This document shows, piece by piece, positions 34,751 through 47,370 of a stretch of DNA of 64,000 bases (position 1 is its first letter; each line of letters starts with the position of its first letter). This stretch comes from Ornithodoros turicata (Eukaryota > Arthropoda > Arachnida > Ixodida > Argasidae), in assembly GCF_037126465.1 (NCBI RefSeq), contig NC_088208.1, forward strand, positions 41,826,685-41,890,684, given 5' to 3'. Both the position numbers and the translations under genes were made by a program. The notes under the pieces are model-generated. The model saw only the letters and a program-made list of their open reading frames with translations. It was not told where the DNA came from and made no database searches.

Positions 34751-37729
34751 ACAGACAGGAGAAGAGGAATACACTAATACGGCAAGTTAAACAACAAAGA
34801 CACAGAAAAGTCGAAGACGGCAAGTCAAATAAGAAATATACAGCAATGGAAAGAAACACTTGGGCGCGGGATTTTCGTATCGAAATTTGATGTGTGTAAC
34901 GTATATGAGTCTCGTATCCCGGAGCATTGAAAAGTGCATGAACAAGGGCGTTTGTGGTCGAGCAAAGATGGGCAAGACAACGTTTTGTGTCGTAGTGATA
35001 CGCCCCAGACCATAGCCTCCTTAGTATATAGGAGGCTATGCCCAGGCTCAAGGAAGGGACCGTGCAAGACCTAAGGGGGGCGCGCTGCTCCGTCGCGACA
35101 GCGCCGCCAGTGGCGGTCTTGGACGTATCCGACGTGATACCACGCCGCCCGTTCTATGCATTCCCAAGTGGAACTGTAGCTGGCGTGGCGACCGCCGTAA
35201 TTAGAAGGGCTAATTTTCGAAGTGCAAATAATGTGGAACCTTTTCGGGGGCGCGAACGAAGTGAATGGAGACAAACTGCACAGAAGCAACCACCGTATTT
35301 ATAATGCATCTAACAGTATGGAAGGAGAACAGCCACTCGCGTCTGTCCGGTCAAAACACCTGTAAGTGATACGTCGAGAGTGTATTCCTCTGACTCCAGC
35401 CGTTTGTAATATCATGTTTTTGACTGAGTCTTGTTCTTGTATTCCTTTTGTCGTCTTTGCACACACATAGCTTCGTCACTGAAATTTACATCGTGCGTCC
35501 GTTTTATCCATACAAATAAACACGTGGGGTCACAACTTATTGCCTGAACTTGTACTGCAGTTTTTCCAGTATCTTCAGATACAATAACGCTAAAGAGATC
35601 CTCAAAGAAGAAAGTATATGAGTTTTTACCTCGGCTACCGCCGTAGGCTTGCGGGACGACAGCTGTGAAATGGTCGGTTAGTAAATACTAAACCTTTTGG
35701 ACAACGTAGAACTTCTGTTCTCAGTGTGAGACTCGTCATACCGGGAGCAATATCGGCTCTGGGCACTGGCGATGAAAAACCTCAATCATTATCTCGAAAT
35801 AGGTTGCCGTTTGGTCGGTGCATTTGAAGGTGATATCCAGCGGCGTTTCACCGTCACGAAAGTGGCAGCTGTAAATCATTGATCATTTTGCAGGTCCTCA
35901 TTCAGTTTCATTGAAACTAGAACAAAAGAAATACAATATATTCGCTCATGTTGTGCACACCTCATGCAATGGCCGAACCACTGACCGAACGCAGGGTGGT
36001 TTACAACTTCCTGTCAAAATGACGTAAGGGAAGTTGCAATGTCACGTGGATTTACGCTTCCGGTCCGAAGCTCTGCTGGAGTCTTATAGAGTAAGTGCGA
36101 TTTTCAACCTAAAATAAGCTAATGTTCCGGGCGTAAATGCACTAATTCAGCGGAAAAGGGACATATAATGTATCGCATACCCTTGGATCCTGCGCCTTTG
36201 GAAAAATGTTGTCAACGTAAGCGAAAATTGAACTAATGGGTGTAGGCACTTGTCACCAAATGTCGTGCTGTGAACTTATCACGTTGAATTGTGCGTGGCT
36301 GTGATAAGATTATCAACTCATAATGTGAATAGAATATTACTAAAGCCACAGCTTCTTCCCAGACTAAAAGAAAACGATTACATGCGTACTATCGTCAGAG
36401 TGCCGAAGATTGCAGCGTAAAATACTGCCTGCACATTTTGTTGCGCCATATCTGAAATGTTGCCTGTTATCTTTGTTATTTGAAGCGTCAAACTGACCGC
36501 ATTGTAACAGAACATTTCCCGTAGCAAAAGATTGCGATTTTGAAGCGCACGCCGAACGAAACCGAAACATGCACGACGTGTCACGAAATATTATCTTTGT
36601 CGCAAGAAAAGTACGTGCGAAGTATTTGTTACAGTACCTTACTTCCTTGGGGTGCAGGCATTCCCAGGAAAACTCATCTTGGTTGTCTTTTAAGCCAGAC
36701 GGTAGAAGTTTTGCTTTGCTCCAATTGAGCGCAATTTCGGACCGGAAGTATGAAGACCCAGCATGCGCAGCGCCACTTCTCAACTTGAAAACCACCCGCT
36801 GGCACAGTTAGCGATGCTGTGGCAAAAAAAGATGCCCGCACTTCACATGTAAACAAAGCTGGCTACCCGGCGGCTCTCACGCAAGGTACTTTCTCCGGAG
36901 GCCGCATCGCGGCGCCACCAGTTTGTCGCACAGTCCCTATAGCTTGCCTCATCCTAATTCATATAAATTATGTTCAATGTCTCCGTCTGTGTCTCAAGGT
37001 AAAATAGCGAAACGCAAGGTAGCTGGTAGACGAAAGCCATAAGGGAGACTTCGCAAGTATTCGAAAAAAAATAAAAAAATAGGTGAGCATCATACCGAAC
37101 ACGAACCACCCATTCGCATTAATTTTGCGCGAGTAATTAATTCGTAAATTATGACAATAGCAAACCGACACCGAAATGCGAAGAGCAGGGCGAGTTTTTC
37201 TAGCGCGTCCAGAGGAGGATTCCGTGACGTCACCCAGCATTGCCGTCTGCTATGCATTCTTTCTTTTTTGCGCGCTCTCTCTTGCAGCTCTCTTGCAGCA
37301 GAGCTTGTTGCTTTCAGCGCCCTCTCGCTTCACAGAGGCGCAGGCAAAGGGATTAGCCAAACCTAAACCTAAGCTCTCGCTTCGTAATAATTCGTTTGGG
37401 TAATATCTGCGCAGTTTTGGAAAGAGCTATTTCGTACACATGTTCCTGACATCCCAAAGATTACGTATATACGGCAACCTTTGTTGTGATTTTGTTGCGG
37501 AGCCCCACTTTAAGGTGTTCCATCAGCCTGTGCTTTATCCCTTCAAACATTTCCCTGGGACGAAAGGAACCGACACAACAAATTTTCGATTCCTCTGCCT
37601 CGGGGTTACTTTTCGTTTTGTACTCGTTCGCTATTGACTATTCCGTTGAGTTCACACATCCCATCGTAGAAGCAGCGGCGGCCGACGTAAACAAATAGCT
37701 AAAGAGGTAATGATAATGGTACCGTGATG

Positions 37730-37812
37730 TTACACGTAAGGTTGGAGCAATGTTTACCTCCCCCACATTGCTACCGCCCTCGGCTGGGATCGAACCCGCG
37801 ATCTTGAGCTAA
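37730..37812 (-). mobile_element. Possible tRNA-derived SINE fragment
   Basis: On the minus strand GCGGGTTCGATCCCAGCC matches the Pol III B box, preceded by TAGCTCAAGA. No clear A box or 3' tail, so only a fragment. Confidence 0.45.
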
Positions 37813-38179
37813 AGAGGGAGGACGACAAAGCAAGAGAGAGAGAAGAAGCAGAAGTAAAAAATAAAAAAATAAAAGACTGCCGCAGCGCCGCGCCGCCAGC
37901 GCCGCTGTGGAAAGGCAGGAAAGGGCAATCAGTTGTTCAGGGCTATGTTCAGGGCGGTCGTCGGATGTGGAAATCGTCTGTCGTATCATTTGCTGGTGAG
38001 CGACCACTTGTTTTTCTTATAGACATGATTCGATTCGTGTCATCTCTCGCATTTATAACAGCTGACACATGCAAAGTGTTCGGATCCATCTCATACAGAT
38101 GAGGGAGAACCCCCAAAACTGTGGGGGAAGTTTGTGTGGGTGCTGTCCATTCTATTCGCTCCATTTTTAAGCCTAAGTA

Positions 38180-38270
38180 TCACCTCACCTTCGCGTAGAT
38201 TTTTATTGATTGTAAATCGCTTTCGGAAACGACAGCGAGTCGGTCTGCTTGCGATCTGCCATTGAGCAAG
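38180..38270 (+). other. Candidate non-coding first exon of DNAJB6
   Basis: The stretch ends GAGCAAG followed by a strong donor gtgagt at 38271, and the candidate acceptor at 40332-40336 could receive it just before the ATG. No coding content. Inference only. Confidence 0.25.
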
Positions 38271-40378
38271 GTGAGTTGTTACGGACGCGAGAAGGGGTGC
38301 GATATATCATACAGGGATTGAAGCTGGTTGAACGCTCATGCCAAACAGTTTTCTTCTTTACAAAGAATTAAGGCTGGACTGTTAATAAAGTGGGACAGTA
38401 TTACATAATAAGATGTTTTTGCGATACTTTTTACAGTACTAGCAAGAGGTTCCAGGTATTGACCACGCATTTGACCGCCTTAGAAAGAAAACAGCTGCAG
38501 TTAGTGAAGCAACTGCCTTTGGAACGGCTTGCTTGGCATAAATAAACTGTGTGGCGCAAGGTTTGTATGAACCGCGCGTCCTATGTGAACCATGCAAGTG
38601 GATCGAATGCTTTTACAGCATTCGATTTTTCTTCTTGCCTTCTAATTTTTCGCCAGTCGGGCACACATTCGCGGCCACTAAATTTCGCGAAATCTACATG
38701 CCCGCGACTCGGAGTCGTGACGTATAAGAGTTGTTGGGAGTCGACTCTCGAGCACCTCTAGTGTTGAATCCTCGAATTTTAGGACGGGAGTGACGCCCAC
38801 CAAGAGTCGACTCTCGCCCACTCTATATAATTAAAGCGGCGCACGCTTGTGCAGTTGAAATGTTTTCTTTCATCATTCTTTTCCAAAGTGTCAATTTTTG
38901 CTTGAAATGTATGTGCGTCCTTAAAATTTTAAAATTAGAGGCCCCTGAACAGCAATGGGAGGAGCGGTGGCGTATGGGGTTTCGTTCCGTTTCTTGTGCA
39001 TTGCAGAAACAGTTAGCCACAGCCGAAGCTAACTACAAACAGGGGCAGATTTAGGGGGTTCAGGATGTTCTTACCCCTCAATTTCTGTCATTACATAGAG
39101 TTTCAGTTGACCTTGGTAATGTAATAGCATGCTGACCAAGGCAGGGCCACCCCCTCTGAAAAATCAGCCTCTGACTACAAGCCAGTGATGCTGTGGAGCA
39201 GTTGTCTTTTGCATACGTCTAAGGCCTTTCTGCTCATAGTATGATGTACCTAGCTATGCACTAAGTGTGAGCAAATTACAGACAATATGTCCGGTGCATA
39301 GACTAAAGGTGGCGCTTTGCACGGCCACATAGCGGTGGGAAAGCCAACTTTTGAATGAGTCTTTCAATCGCTTTAGCTCCGAACGACTACATTTGGTCCT
39401 CAGCGGTCAATAAAGCATAAGACTATATGCAGAAGCAGGTGCACTGCATATGTGTGTGTTACAGCCAACGGATGCAGAAATCTCATTAGCTGAGTCGTGC
39501 AAAGCGACAGGGTCCAACCTAGTTGGAAGTTGATGTCTGAATTGAGAACACAACACAGTGGTAGTGGTGGTGCTTCTGAGAGAGCTCGCCGTCGTACGGT
39601 CTCAGTATGGAAGACAGATGGAATGCGTTGTATGTTGGATGCTAGTGTTTTCCTATTCTTGGTCAGTCAGGTTTTACAGTTCTGTCATCCTGTCTATGTC
39701 GATGAACCGTATCTTCAGCAGAAGCGGAGTTGTAAAGGCAATGAAACAATGCGACAGCTTTTATTGCCCCTAAACATCAACACAAAAAAGATGCAGGGGA
39801 CAATTGTAAAAGTGGTGTTTTTTTTTTTAATTTTTTTTTTTTTACATTCCAGTTCAAACTTACTCATGTCTGACCAACAGTAGAAAAATACTAGCATCCA
39901 GCGAACGATATCGCTAGTGGACTAGTGCATTGAATGGCGTGCAGATTTTATTATCTATTTACGCATGAAACAGATGTCCCCTTTTTCAACAAATGGGGAT
40001 AACGGCTGCAATGTGTTTAATCCGCAACCACGCCCCCATATTTTTCTGCCCACACAACCAGGGATTCTCATATGTATTTGTGTGGCATTACTTTTAGCAG
40101 CTCAGGCGCGGTGTGACGGAAGCCAGGTGGTGAATAGCCCTAGAGAACCCAACTCTTTGCTATGGCTGCTGCCAGGATTTCCTGTGGGGGACACCTTGCA
40201 CGAAGCATATACTGATTGGTCTTACTGAGCCATCATATTAGCAGTTACCATGATAATATGAGTGAAAGAGTGATATATACTTGTAACCTAAATCTACACG
40301 AGTTAGCAGCAAATGTGTATTTGATTCTCATATTAGGTTTGTGTGCTGGAACTGTAGCTTGCAACAAGTGCCTCAAGC

Positions 40379-40446
40379 ATGACAGACTGTTACTACAAGG
40401 TGCTGGACATCCCACGGAATTCCTCAACCAACGACATCAAGAAGGC
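40379..40446 (+). CDS. DNAJB6: DNAJB6 exon 1 (start)
   Basis: ATG at 40379, encodes [22 protein letters not shown] and ends GC before donor gtgagt at 40447. One extra residue (Cys4) compared with the usual MVDYYEVL start. A possible untranslated acceptor (attag) lies at 40332-40336. Confidence 0.9.
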
Positions 40447-43400
40447 GTGAGTAGTAACTCGCGTAGTATGTGCGTGTGTACGAAGCTTTTGAGGTACCGG
40501 ATATTCAGGTACCGGAAATTGGCTCTGAAATGGCATCCAGACAAGAACCCTGACAAGAAAGAGGAAGCGGGTCGCAGGTTTCGGGAGATATCAGAAGCGT
40601 ACGAAGTCTTGGTAGACGGTGAGTTCTTCTAATAGCCAGCCACAGATATGATAAATATGTGTGTCAAGAAAGAATACATATTTTTATTTCAGCTACATGT
40701 ACAAAAATTTTGTTGCGCAGTTGAAGGCTTGCCTACTTGTGGTGTCTTATTGTCTAGTCACCGAAATCCTACTACAGTTTGATAACTGCAACAGTCCAGT
40801 TTAAGTTGCTTTCCACACTTTGGAAGGTGACTTTAACTGGCAGCCCAATAACTTGTTTGCAACTGGTGGAATATTTTGTGGTACATTGTGACTTAATTTG
40901 CTCAGACACAAAGCGCAAGCTGTACGATTGCTATGGCAAGGCTGGTCTCACTGGTGGTTCCTGCAAGAACACAGACACCACCTTTGAAGAAGGCTTTGAC
41001 ATGCCCTTCTTCAACTTTGTCTTCCGCGACCCGCAGGACGTCTTCCGAGAGTTCTTTAGTGGAGATGAGTTTTCAGTGTTCACCGACCCTCTCTTTTATG
41101 GCGGTGTTCAACCTGAAGCCCGCCATCACCATCACGGACACTGTGAGTATGTTCATTATGCAACTAGGTAATAAACAAATGATTGCTTTTGGATCTAGAG
41201 CAGTGTCATGTTCTCTTAGTGAGAGAAGCAACATGAAAATTTGTCAATGTTTTTACTTTGAAGAAGCTATAATTAGTTCATTGGTATCAATTTTGCTCAC
41301 TTTGTTCCAAAACGCAAGAACTCTTCCAGAGGCCTCATTTTGAGAATCTTGTATAGACCGTGTTTGATTCTTGAGCCATTTTATTCGAGTGTCTTGTACC
41401 TCTAACCGTAGCTTGGAAGCCACTGTGTCAACACTGTGCAAGTGTAAGAGCCAAACCAGTGAAATGATATCCATAGGAAGCAATTCATTTTAATCCCTGC
41501 TAGAACAAAACTGCTACAGAAACAAGCATCCTTTTTCCTCAGCCATACTTTGACAACTTGCTGCATAAATCCGTAGACGCAGCAGAATGGTAGCGCGTAA
41601 TGTTGCCAGAAGTGGACTCTGGTTCCCTCCACAGGTTCTGGTCGCTGTTTTCCCAAGCCAGTGCGATGTTACACAGCTTGGAGTTTTCTTTTTCTTTCTT
41701 CATCTTTTTCTTTTTGCGCGTTTCTCTTGCGGGTTGGCGCGCTATTTAGGTCCTTTAAAGATGAACGATGGAACTCGTGATTACCATCAATATTGTTATA
41801 CACGGGTCTCACTGTATGTGGAACAAGAAAGAAAAGAGCTTAGGAGACTGTTTTATCATCGATATGAGTTCCCTTTTTGAATAGAGTAAGAAAAAGAAAG
41901 AAAACTTGAGGATAATGATTTATTTTGGTTCTACTTGGCAACACTGTATGTATATTATGTTTTCCTGAGCAACAATTATTTGTCCTTTATATGAGAGGAG
42001 TGACACTACTCTTGGTAGTGTTTTGTGAGGTTAGCTGAGCATTAGACCTTTGATTTCAGCACCCTTCTTCAGTCACCACAGACTCCACGGTGATGGAGTG
42101 TTCAGCCGCAGGGCAGGGCGTAACCGTTTCTTTCACGGATATCCAGGTGGAGCTGGTAACTGATGTTTTCCTCTGTCAACATACAGAAATAACCTGCACT
42201 TAACAAAACTGACCGCAATTACCCCCTCCAATATGGTCTTGTTTTGGAAAGAAACAAGAGTTTGTTGGATGGGCACAATTTAATGGTGTGGACATTTTCT
42301 ATGGCAGAATAAAAGCAAATTGATTAATCAAAATGTCATCGCAGAGGCTGTGTCATAACCAATCAATATGCACCAAATCTTGTTGCCCAAATTTGCAGTC
42401 CCAACCAAACACGTACAGTGCAATCTCGTTAATTCGAAATGTCCCATCAAAGTCTCAATTGGGGAAAACACCTGGTAATTGAAACATTAGAACAAGATTG
42501 CCCGGCCGCTCTCTACTCCAGACTATGCATTGCTGTCGAGGCCATTGCTTATAAATGTGTGCCAGGGGAAAGAGGAACAAAAAGAATGAAACGCTGGGCA
42601 TTTAAGACCCTTCCTGTTGATAACACAACCAACAAAAACGCATATTTTCTCCAATTGGGTTGGCAATATTCGCGTTGGCAATTAAGTTATGACAGCTGAA
42701 GAAACAAATATAACTGATTATTTTCTGCTCTGAAATGTGTCGATGCTTCCCTGTAAATAAATATTTTGGAATGTTTCCAACGTCCCATTTCCTTATGTAT
42801 CCAGCATTGCATGACCGGGAACATGCGGCAAGGCCATGACGCGTCAGCTAGAATGTGCTGCCAATGCCCCTCATTCAGAGCAGCTCCCTTTAGCAACTCC
42901 GCTTCATTTTAACAAATCTTTGGTCCCTTTTGAGTTAGAATTAATGGAATTGCACTGGAATGACAAGCAGAAGAGGTGTTGAAAAGAATGTCTGGCAGCA
43001 TATTAATTGTACTAACACATTGCAGATGCTTGCGTAACACGCTTTCTGTGATCACCTCTAGAAGGTTTTTCTCAAGTCCTTTCAAGGGACGGTCTCATAC
43101 AGCTAGGGCGTTTGCGAGTACTGTACGCATACAACGGTCTAAGTTTCATTCAGAATAACAGGAGGATAACAGAATAATTCGAGGAACTTGTCAAAACGTG
43201 CCGTAATAGCAGACGACGAAACCTGCACTTCACTCTCATGCAACGTCACGCATGACGTCTGCCTGCGGGTACTTGGCCATTGTCATGACAGTTGCAACCT
43301 GCAGAAGGACCTTGAGCTGAGTCATCCCCATTGCTCTCGAAATGGGTATGCTCAGACGTAGTACGCTCTGCGAGTGGAGAATGGAGCCCGTGCATTGACT

Positions 43401-46400
43401 GTGGGGTCTCCGAAAATGTGGTGCATAATCGGATATGTGGAAGCGCGGTCACGTGTTTTCTTTCCGTGAGTATTTAATGCGTTTTTTACATGAACACGCA
43501 CTCCTTCTCCATGTACGTCGTCAGTGACATTTCGAAATGTGATCGGTGTGTAATGGACAGTGTAATGGAAGCGCACGTAATATATTTTTCGTCTGAGCTG
43601 TAATGCGACTCTGCGCTGCGCCGATGAATTCAGATTTGTGATTGGGGGTGGGGTTGTCCTGTGACTTTTAACTTGTCTCTGAGGATTAACATAGTTATTC
43701 TAAACCAGTATGTGGGCCACTTTTTAGAATGTGCATATTTTTCACCTAAGAACTGAAAGAAAATGCCACTTTTGAAAGTCATCTGCTCACACTGGAGCAC
43801 TAGCGCGTGCAAGAGCAGACGATTTCTGTATCCTATCATTGACTTTCCCGCAGGGTGACATAGCCATTCTTATTGTTGCCAACACAGATCACGGCATGCT
43901 CTGCGATCAATTTAATTTATTTGTTTTTTATAACCGTGACATGCTTTGTTGGGTAAATTTGCAGTATTCCATTTTCAACAAAGGGCAATGGAATGGTACA
44001 CTTTATGAGAGGGTGTACGAGACCGTCCCTTTAAGGTCTTGTTAGAAGCCACTGTCTGCGAATGGGCTGTAACTCTCGTTGAGCATATATCTTGTCTGTC
44101 CACAGCAGGGGTTCTCAAACTTTGTCAACTCAAGGAACTCACAGAGGACAGCATGCTGAAACAAACAACAACTTCATGTAACAAAACACACGTTCATACA
44201 ACTATTTACTAAAACCTGACTGCAAGGAACACATTGTGGGTTCTTTTTGTGAAGATTAAATTCATGTAGTTATAAAGGGTAAAAGCAGTGTGCAACGACG
44301 TGATGTTACGCTTTGAACAGTGTGTTGGTTACCGAAGAAGTTACTGATGGTTGAAGATAAGGAAGATCTCTGTGTTTACACATCGGATGAAGGTTTCACC
44401 ACGCGCGGTTCTTGCACGACTGATGCTTTCAAAAACATTGCAGCGGATTGTGGTGCAATACCTGACACTGTTCGATGCTCTTGGGCGGGATGTTAACCTT
44501 ACAAACCAGGAACGTGGTGCGGTTTTACTTGAGCCACTCATAACTTGTATAATAATTAAATTTGCAATAACTGTCGGCATTGTCATATGCTGGCTATTCT
44601 TCCCATTACAAAGCGTGAGCAGCCACACAGGACAAATGGAAGTTGACCAAGCAAACCAATTCTGCAGTTGGATGTGAATGACAGCCGTGCTATGCGTATG
44701 CATAAAGTCATATTCTGTAACGCTGGATGATCATAACCCAGTTTGAGAACCCCTGGTCTATAGCAATGCTGTCGTCAAGTTCAACTACCGTAGAAATTGT
44801 TTTTATGTTTTTAGCTAGAGATGTTGGGGTCATTGTTGTCACTTGAGGGGCAAATCTTGGGTAAGGTTCTATTTCAAGAAGGGTGGCATATCTCTTTGTT
44901 CTTGTTGTTTGACATTCAAGGCTAGGACATTCTAGAATGCGTGCTAGTCTCTGTAGTCACTTTCGAGGAAGTTAACAATGGTGACCTTACTGGCTGCATC
45001 TTTTGTGATGCTGTGGGCATCGTGGATGTGCCATTGCGGGTACTTAAATGTGAAATTTGTTTGTCTACGAGAAAAAAATTTCCTTCCATAATATTGGCTT
45101 ATTGAACTATAAATGGCACCAAAATATAAAATGTGCAAATTTGAGTAGATCGTGGGTCTTGCAAGTGAGTCCCACTTGGATGGATTTTTAACAATCTAAT
45201 GGATTCGTGGTAGAACCACAGCAAAAACAAAACCCTTTGAAAGCATGTTTGTATGCTTGGAAATAAAACTGTGCTGCTAGAGGTCCCTTTGGCCTTGTAG
45301 TTCTGTCATGGATCTAAACCAACTCGCTTGCCAAGCAGCTCACTTGGATTGGTAAACTATATCCATTTAAAGAGACCTACATTATTTGGTGTGTTAGAAA
45401 TAAAAGCAGATATAGAATATAATATATCAATCTGCTATTGGCAATTTGGGAGAGTCAATAATCTACTTTTTTTCCCCTTCTGTACAGCGGCAGTTAATCG
45501 AAGAGAGGACATTTTTGGAATCCCCGGCTTTAATATGGGAGCCGTATCGGACCTGCTGGGCGGCTTCAGTGATGGGTCAGTCTTCATCTACCTGCCATTG
45601 TTTTTCAGTACAATTGTACTTGCATCATTAACAGGCTCTGCTTTAATGCAGGTTCACATCGTTTGGCACAACCTCGTCTGGCAGCGGCATGAGGCCCAAT
45701 GTTCGCAAGACATCCACATCAACACGCTTTGTAAATGGCAAGAAAATTGAAACCAAGAAGTGAGTACCTTATTGCAGGAGCTTTTGGGCAAGATTGGTCG
45801 AGAGACTCAAATGGTGTCTCCATTGACCTTAGACTACATCGTGGAGCGCCACAGAGAAAAAAATGACCATAATTACCGTAACACATGCTAATATACCATA
45901 AAATAAAGATATATACTATAGAAACAGGAGCAGTGTATTTACTGTCAAGCTGGACAGTGTGCTTGACATACCTAGAGAAATAAGTGAGCTTCTCCTCTTC
46001 AAATGGGGTACTGAAAAAATGAATATGTGGTTCTTTTGTGAACTGTCATTACTGAAATTATCCTATTTACGAACTGTATTGTCACCAGCCCTTGTAAAAG
46101 AAATAGCAAAATCAGAGAACGAAAAGAATTTTGACACTAGATGGTTTTGGGCTTGACACATCAATATCACTCATTATAAATATTGTAGTTTCGTGCGGGT
46201 GGACGATAAGGGAAGCTGCTGCTTCTCAGAACTTGTAACCAATGAGCTGTTTACCAACAAGATCATTCGTATCTGATTCGTACCTGATTTAGGATCAGTG
46301 CTGTAACTTATTGTTGAGGTACGTGCTGCTTAATATGGACAAGGCCAACGGTACGCCAGCCAAAGGTAAAAACAATGTAAAATAGAAATATGGCTGTTAG

Positions 46401-46578
46401 CTTATACAACCTATACTTTTTTTGCCTGTGTATTTGTTGTAGTTAGCCATGCAGTACTTTAACTGACAAACTTTCATTTTTCAGGATAATCGAAAACGGT
46501 GTGGAAACTGTGACAGTGCACGAAGATGGTGTTCTAACCAAAAAGACTGTTAACGGACAAGCCATCAAGCATAAATGA
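40379..46578 (+). CDS. DNAJB6: DNAJB6/mrj-type Hsp40 co-chaperone, complete, 7 exons
   Basis: Class B J-domain protein that would stimulate Hsp70 ATPase and hold aggregation-prone clients in cytosol or nucleus. Exons: 40379-40446, 40509-40618, 40906-41142, 42060-42146, 45488-45575, 45652-45759, 46485-46578; phases agree and give 263 residues. Residues 1-70 are the J domain ([20 protein letters not shown], then KWHPDKNP with HPD at 32-34). A Gly/Phe region follows with [20 protein letters not shown], typical of DNAJB2/B6. A Ser/Thr stretch precedes [19 protein letters not shown] and VENG-like beta strands, the DNAJB6 C-terminal signature. The Met at 40379 is chosen because it starts the J domain directly. 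A longer fourth exon (to 42155, donor gtaact) would add three residues. DNAJB6 is favoured over DNAJB2 because no ubiquitin-interacting motifs are seen. Confidence 0.93.
40509..40618 (+). CDS. DNAJB6: DNAJB6 exon 2, HPD motif
   Basis: Encodes [19 protein letters not shown] and then [13 protein letters not shown]. Preceding intron is only 62 bases. An in-phase alternative acceptor 15 bases upstream (exon start 40494) would add YRIFR within helix II. Donor gtgagt at 40619. Confidence 0.92.
40906..41142 (+). CDS. DNAJB6: DNAJB6 exon 3, end of J domain and G/F region
   Basis: Encodes [17 protein letters not shown], then [20 protein letters not shown] and a His-rich end HHHHGH. Acceptor ctcag, donor gtgagt at 41143. 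Confidence 0.92.
41143..42059 (+). other. DNAJB6 intron 3
   Basis: 917 bases; no repeats or motifs recognised. Confidence 0.5.
42060..42146 (+). CDS. DNAJB6: DNAJB6 exon 4, Arg/Phe/His linker
   Basis: Acceptor tttcag. Low-conservation linker, [20 protein letters not shown] then NRFFHGYP. Accepted because its phase joins exons 3 and 5 without a stop. Donor gtggag at 42147; an in-phase donor gtaact at 42156 is equally possible. Confidence 0.7.
42416..42957. mobile_element. Pogo-like MITE, 542 bp
   Basis: CAGTGCAATCTCGTTAATTC at the left and, reversed, CAGTGCAATTCCATTAATTC at the right. TA is present on the left (42414-42415) and lost on the right. Same terminal family as 1449-2561 and 16183-17817. 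Confidence 0.8.
43078..44036. mobile_element. TIR element with AGGGACGGTCTC ends, 959 bp
   Basis: CAAGGGACGGTCTCATAC at the left and GTACGAGACCGTCCCTTTAA at the right. Homologous to the partial copy at 19540-20010. No coding capacity seen; superfamily not assigned. Confidence 0.83.
44106..44755. mobile_element. hAT-like element, 650 bp
   Basis: Ends CAGGGGTTCTCAAACT and its complement. The flanking 8-mers GTCCACAG (44098-44105) and GTCTATAG (44756-44763) agree at six of eight bases, as expected of an aged hAT duplication. Confidence 0.78.
45488..45575 (+). CDS. DNAJB6: DNAJB6 exon 5, Gly-rich
   Basis: Acceptor tgtacag, donor gtcagt at 45576. Encodes [20 protein letters not shown] then GFSDG. 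The frame is set by both neighbouring exons; a competing frame here is open too but would break the downstream signature. Confidence 0.78.
45652..45759 (+). CDS. DNAJB6: DNAJB6 exon 6, STST-VNGKK signature
   Basis: Encodes [20 protein letters not shown] and then [16 protein letters not shown], aligned with the KSISTSTKxVNGRKITTKR segment of DNAJB6. Acceptor atgcag, donor gtgagt at 45760. Confidence 0.92.
46485..46578 (+). CDS. DNAJB6: DNAJB6 terminal exon
   Basis: Encodes [20 protein letters not shown] then [10 protein letters not shown] and TGA, aligned with [20 protein letters not shown] of DNAJB6. Acceptor tttttcag. Confidence 0.92.
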
Positions 46579-47370
46579 AAACTTGTGCAAGAATAGCATT
46601 TTGGCAACAGTTTGCACTGAATAGCTTATTTTTTCTTCACACACAACTCAAATTGCATTATTTCGTTGCAGCTAGCATATGTGTGTGTGCAAAATATTTT
46701 TTGTCTTTTCCTCTTTGCATTGTCTGTGTTGTCGTCTCACAAGATACTGATATTTGACAGGCCTAAGGAGAAGCACTCATTGTGAAAAGGCCTCTTGAGT
46801 GATGATGCCAGTTGTGATGAACCTTGGGGACCACTTTGGTTATTTATTTTAGTTTCATTTTGGTTTGTCTGTAAAGGGGGCATTTTTAGCACTTTTCATT
46901 AAAGTAATAACACATGCATGACCATGACAAATGGAATTGGTGAATGTCTGACATGATGAACCAGTACTAGAAACACTTAACAAAACAGTAGCTGCTAGTA
47001 CCTAGGTAGTGAAGAGGGCCAGTGCCTGTCCCATCTATTTCTTGGTCTGTTTCTAGCGCTGCTGTATCATGTAATAACACGTGGTTGGTCAATGCTGAAT
47101 GTGATTTCTTTGATTGAAAAGAAAAATAGGCAATGTGAACATTCCATTATATGCTCGTACCTGTAGGACAAATGAATAAGGCACTGATGAAATGTCGCTC
47201 TTGATGAGTGTGCTAATAACATGTAAATAATACTAGTTTGTGTGGGTATGTTAGCTGCTTATTAAAACAGTTTTGTTTTGCACAATAAAATCAACCTTGG
47301 GCAAGTGTTCCAAGGTATACCTTGAGTGTTGAAACACAGAGTTTTCTAAATAAATTTAATCAGTTGGGGG
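46579..47370 (+). other. Probable DNAJB6 3' UTR
   Basis: AT-rich with no coding signal; AATAAA at 47284-47289 and 47349-47354 are the likely polyadenylation signals. Confidence 0.5.
47284..47289 (+). promoter_or_regulatory. Candidate polyadenylation signal of DNAJB6
   Basis: AATAAA about 700 bases after the stop codon, followed by a second copy at 47349-47354. Confidence 0.4.

Larger units (their letters stand above)
25831..38160. other. Intergenic transposon graveyard between HDAC4 and DNAJB6
   Basis: No functional gene recognised. Contains the reverse transcriptase fragment, THAP remnant, satellite-like array, long-TIR element, mariner and non-LTR copies listed separately. 35050-37700 has only short ORFs without motifs. 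Confidence 0.6.
42147..45487 (+). other. DNAJB6 intron 4 with three DNA transposons
   Basis: Contains 42416-42957, 43078-44036 and 44106-44755, leaving little unique sequence besides 44756-45487, where nothing is recognised. Confidence 0.65.

Noticed and set aside
34750..35051. N-terminal extension of the 379-residue minus-strand open frame
   Set aside because: It lies outside the 13-bp target duplication at 34751-34763, so it is chance open frame joined to the truncated retrotransposon.
36364..36795. 143-residue minus-strand ORF
   Set aside because: No motif, overlapping ORFs of similar length in other frames, no splice or promoter context.
37788..37800. A tRNA gene
   Set aside because: Only a B-box-like sequence is present; no acceptor stem, anticodon arm or A box, so it is treated as a SINE fragment.
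45446..45631. Alternative open frame over DNAJB6 exon 5
   Set aside because: It does not join exons 4 and 6 in phase and lacks family similarity.
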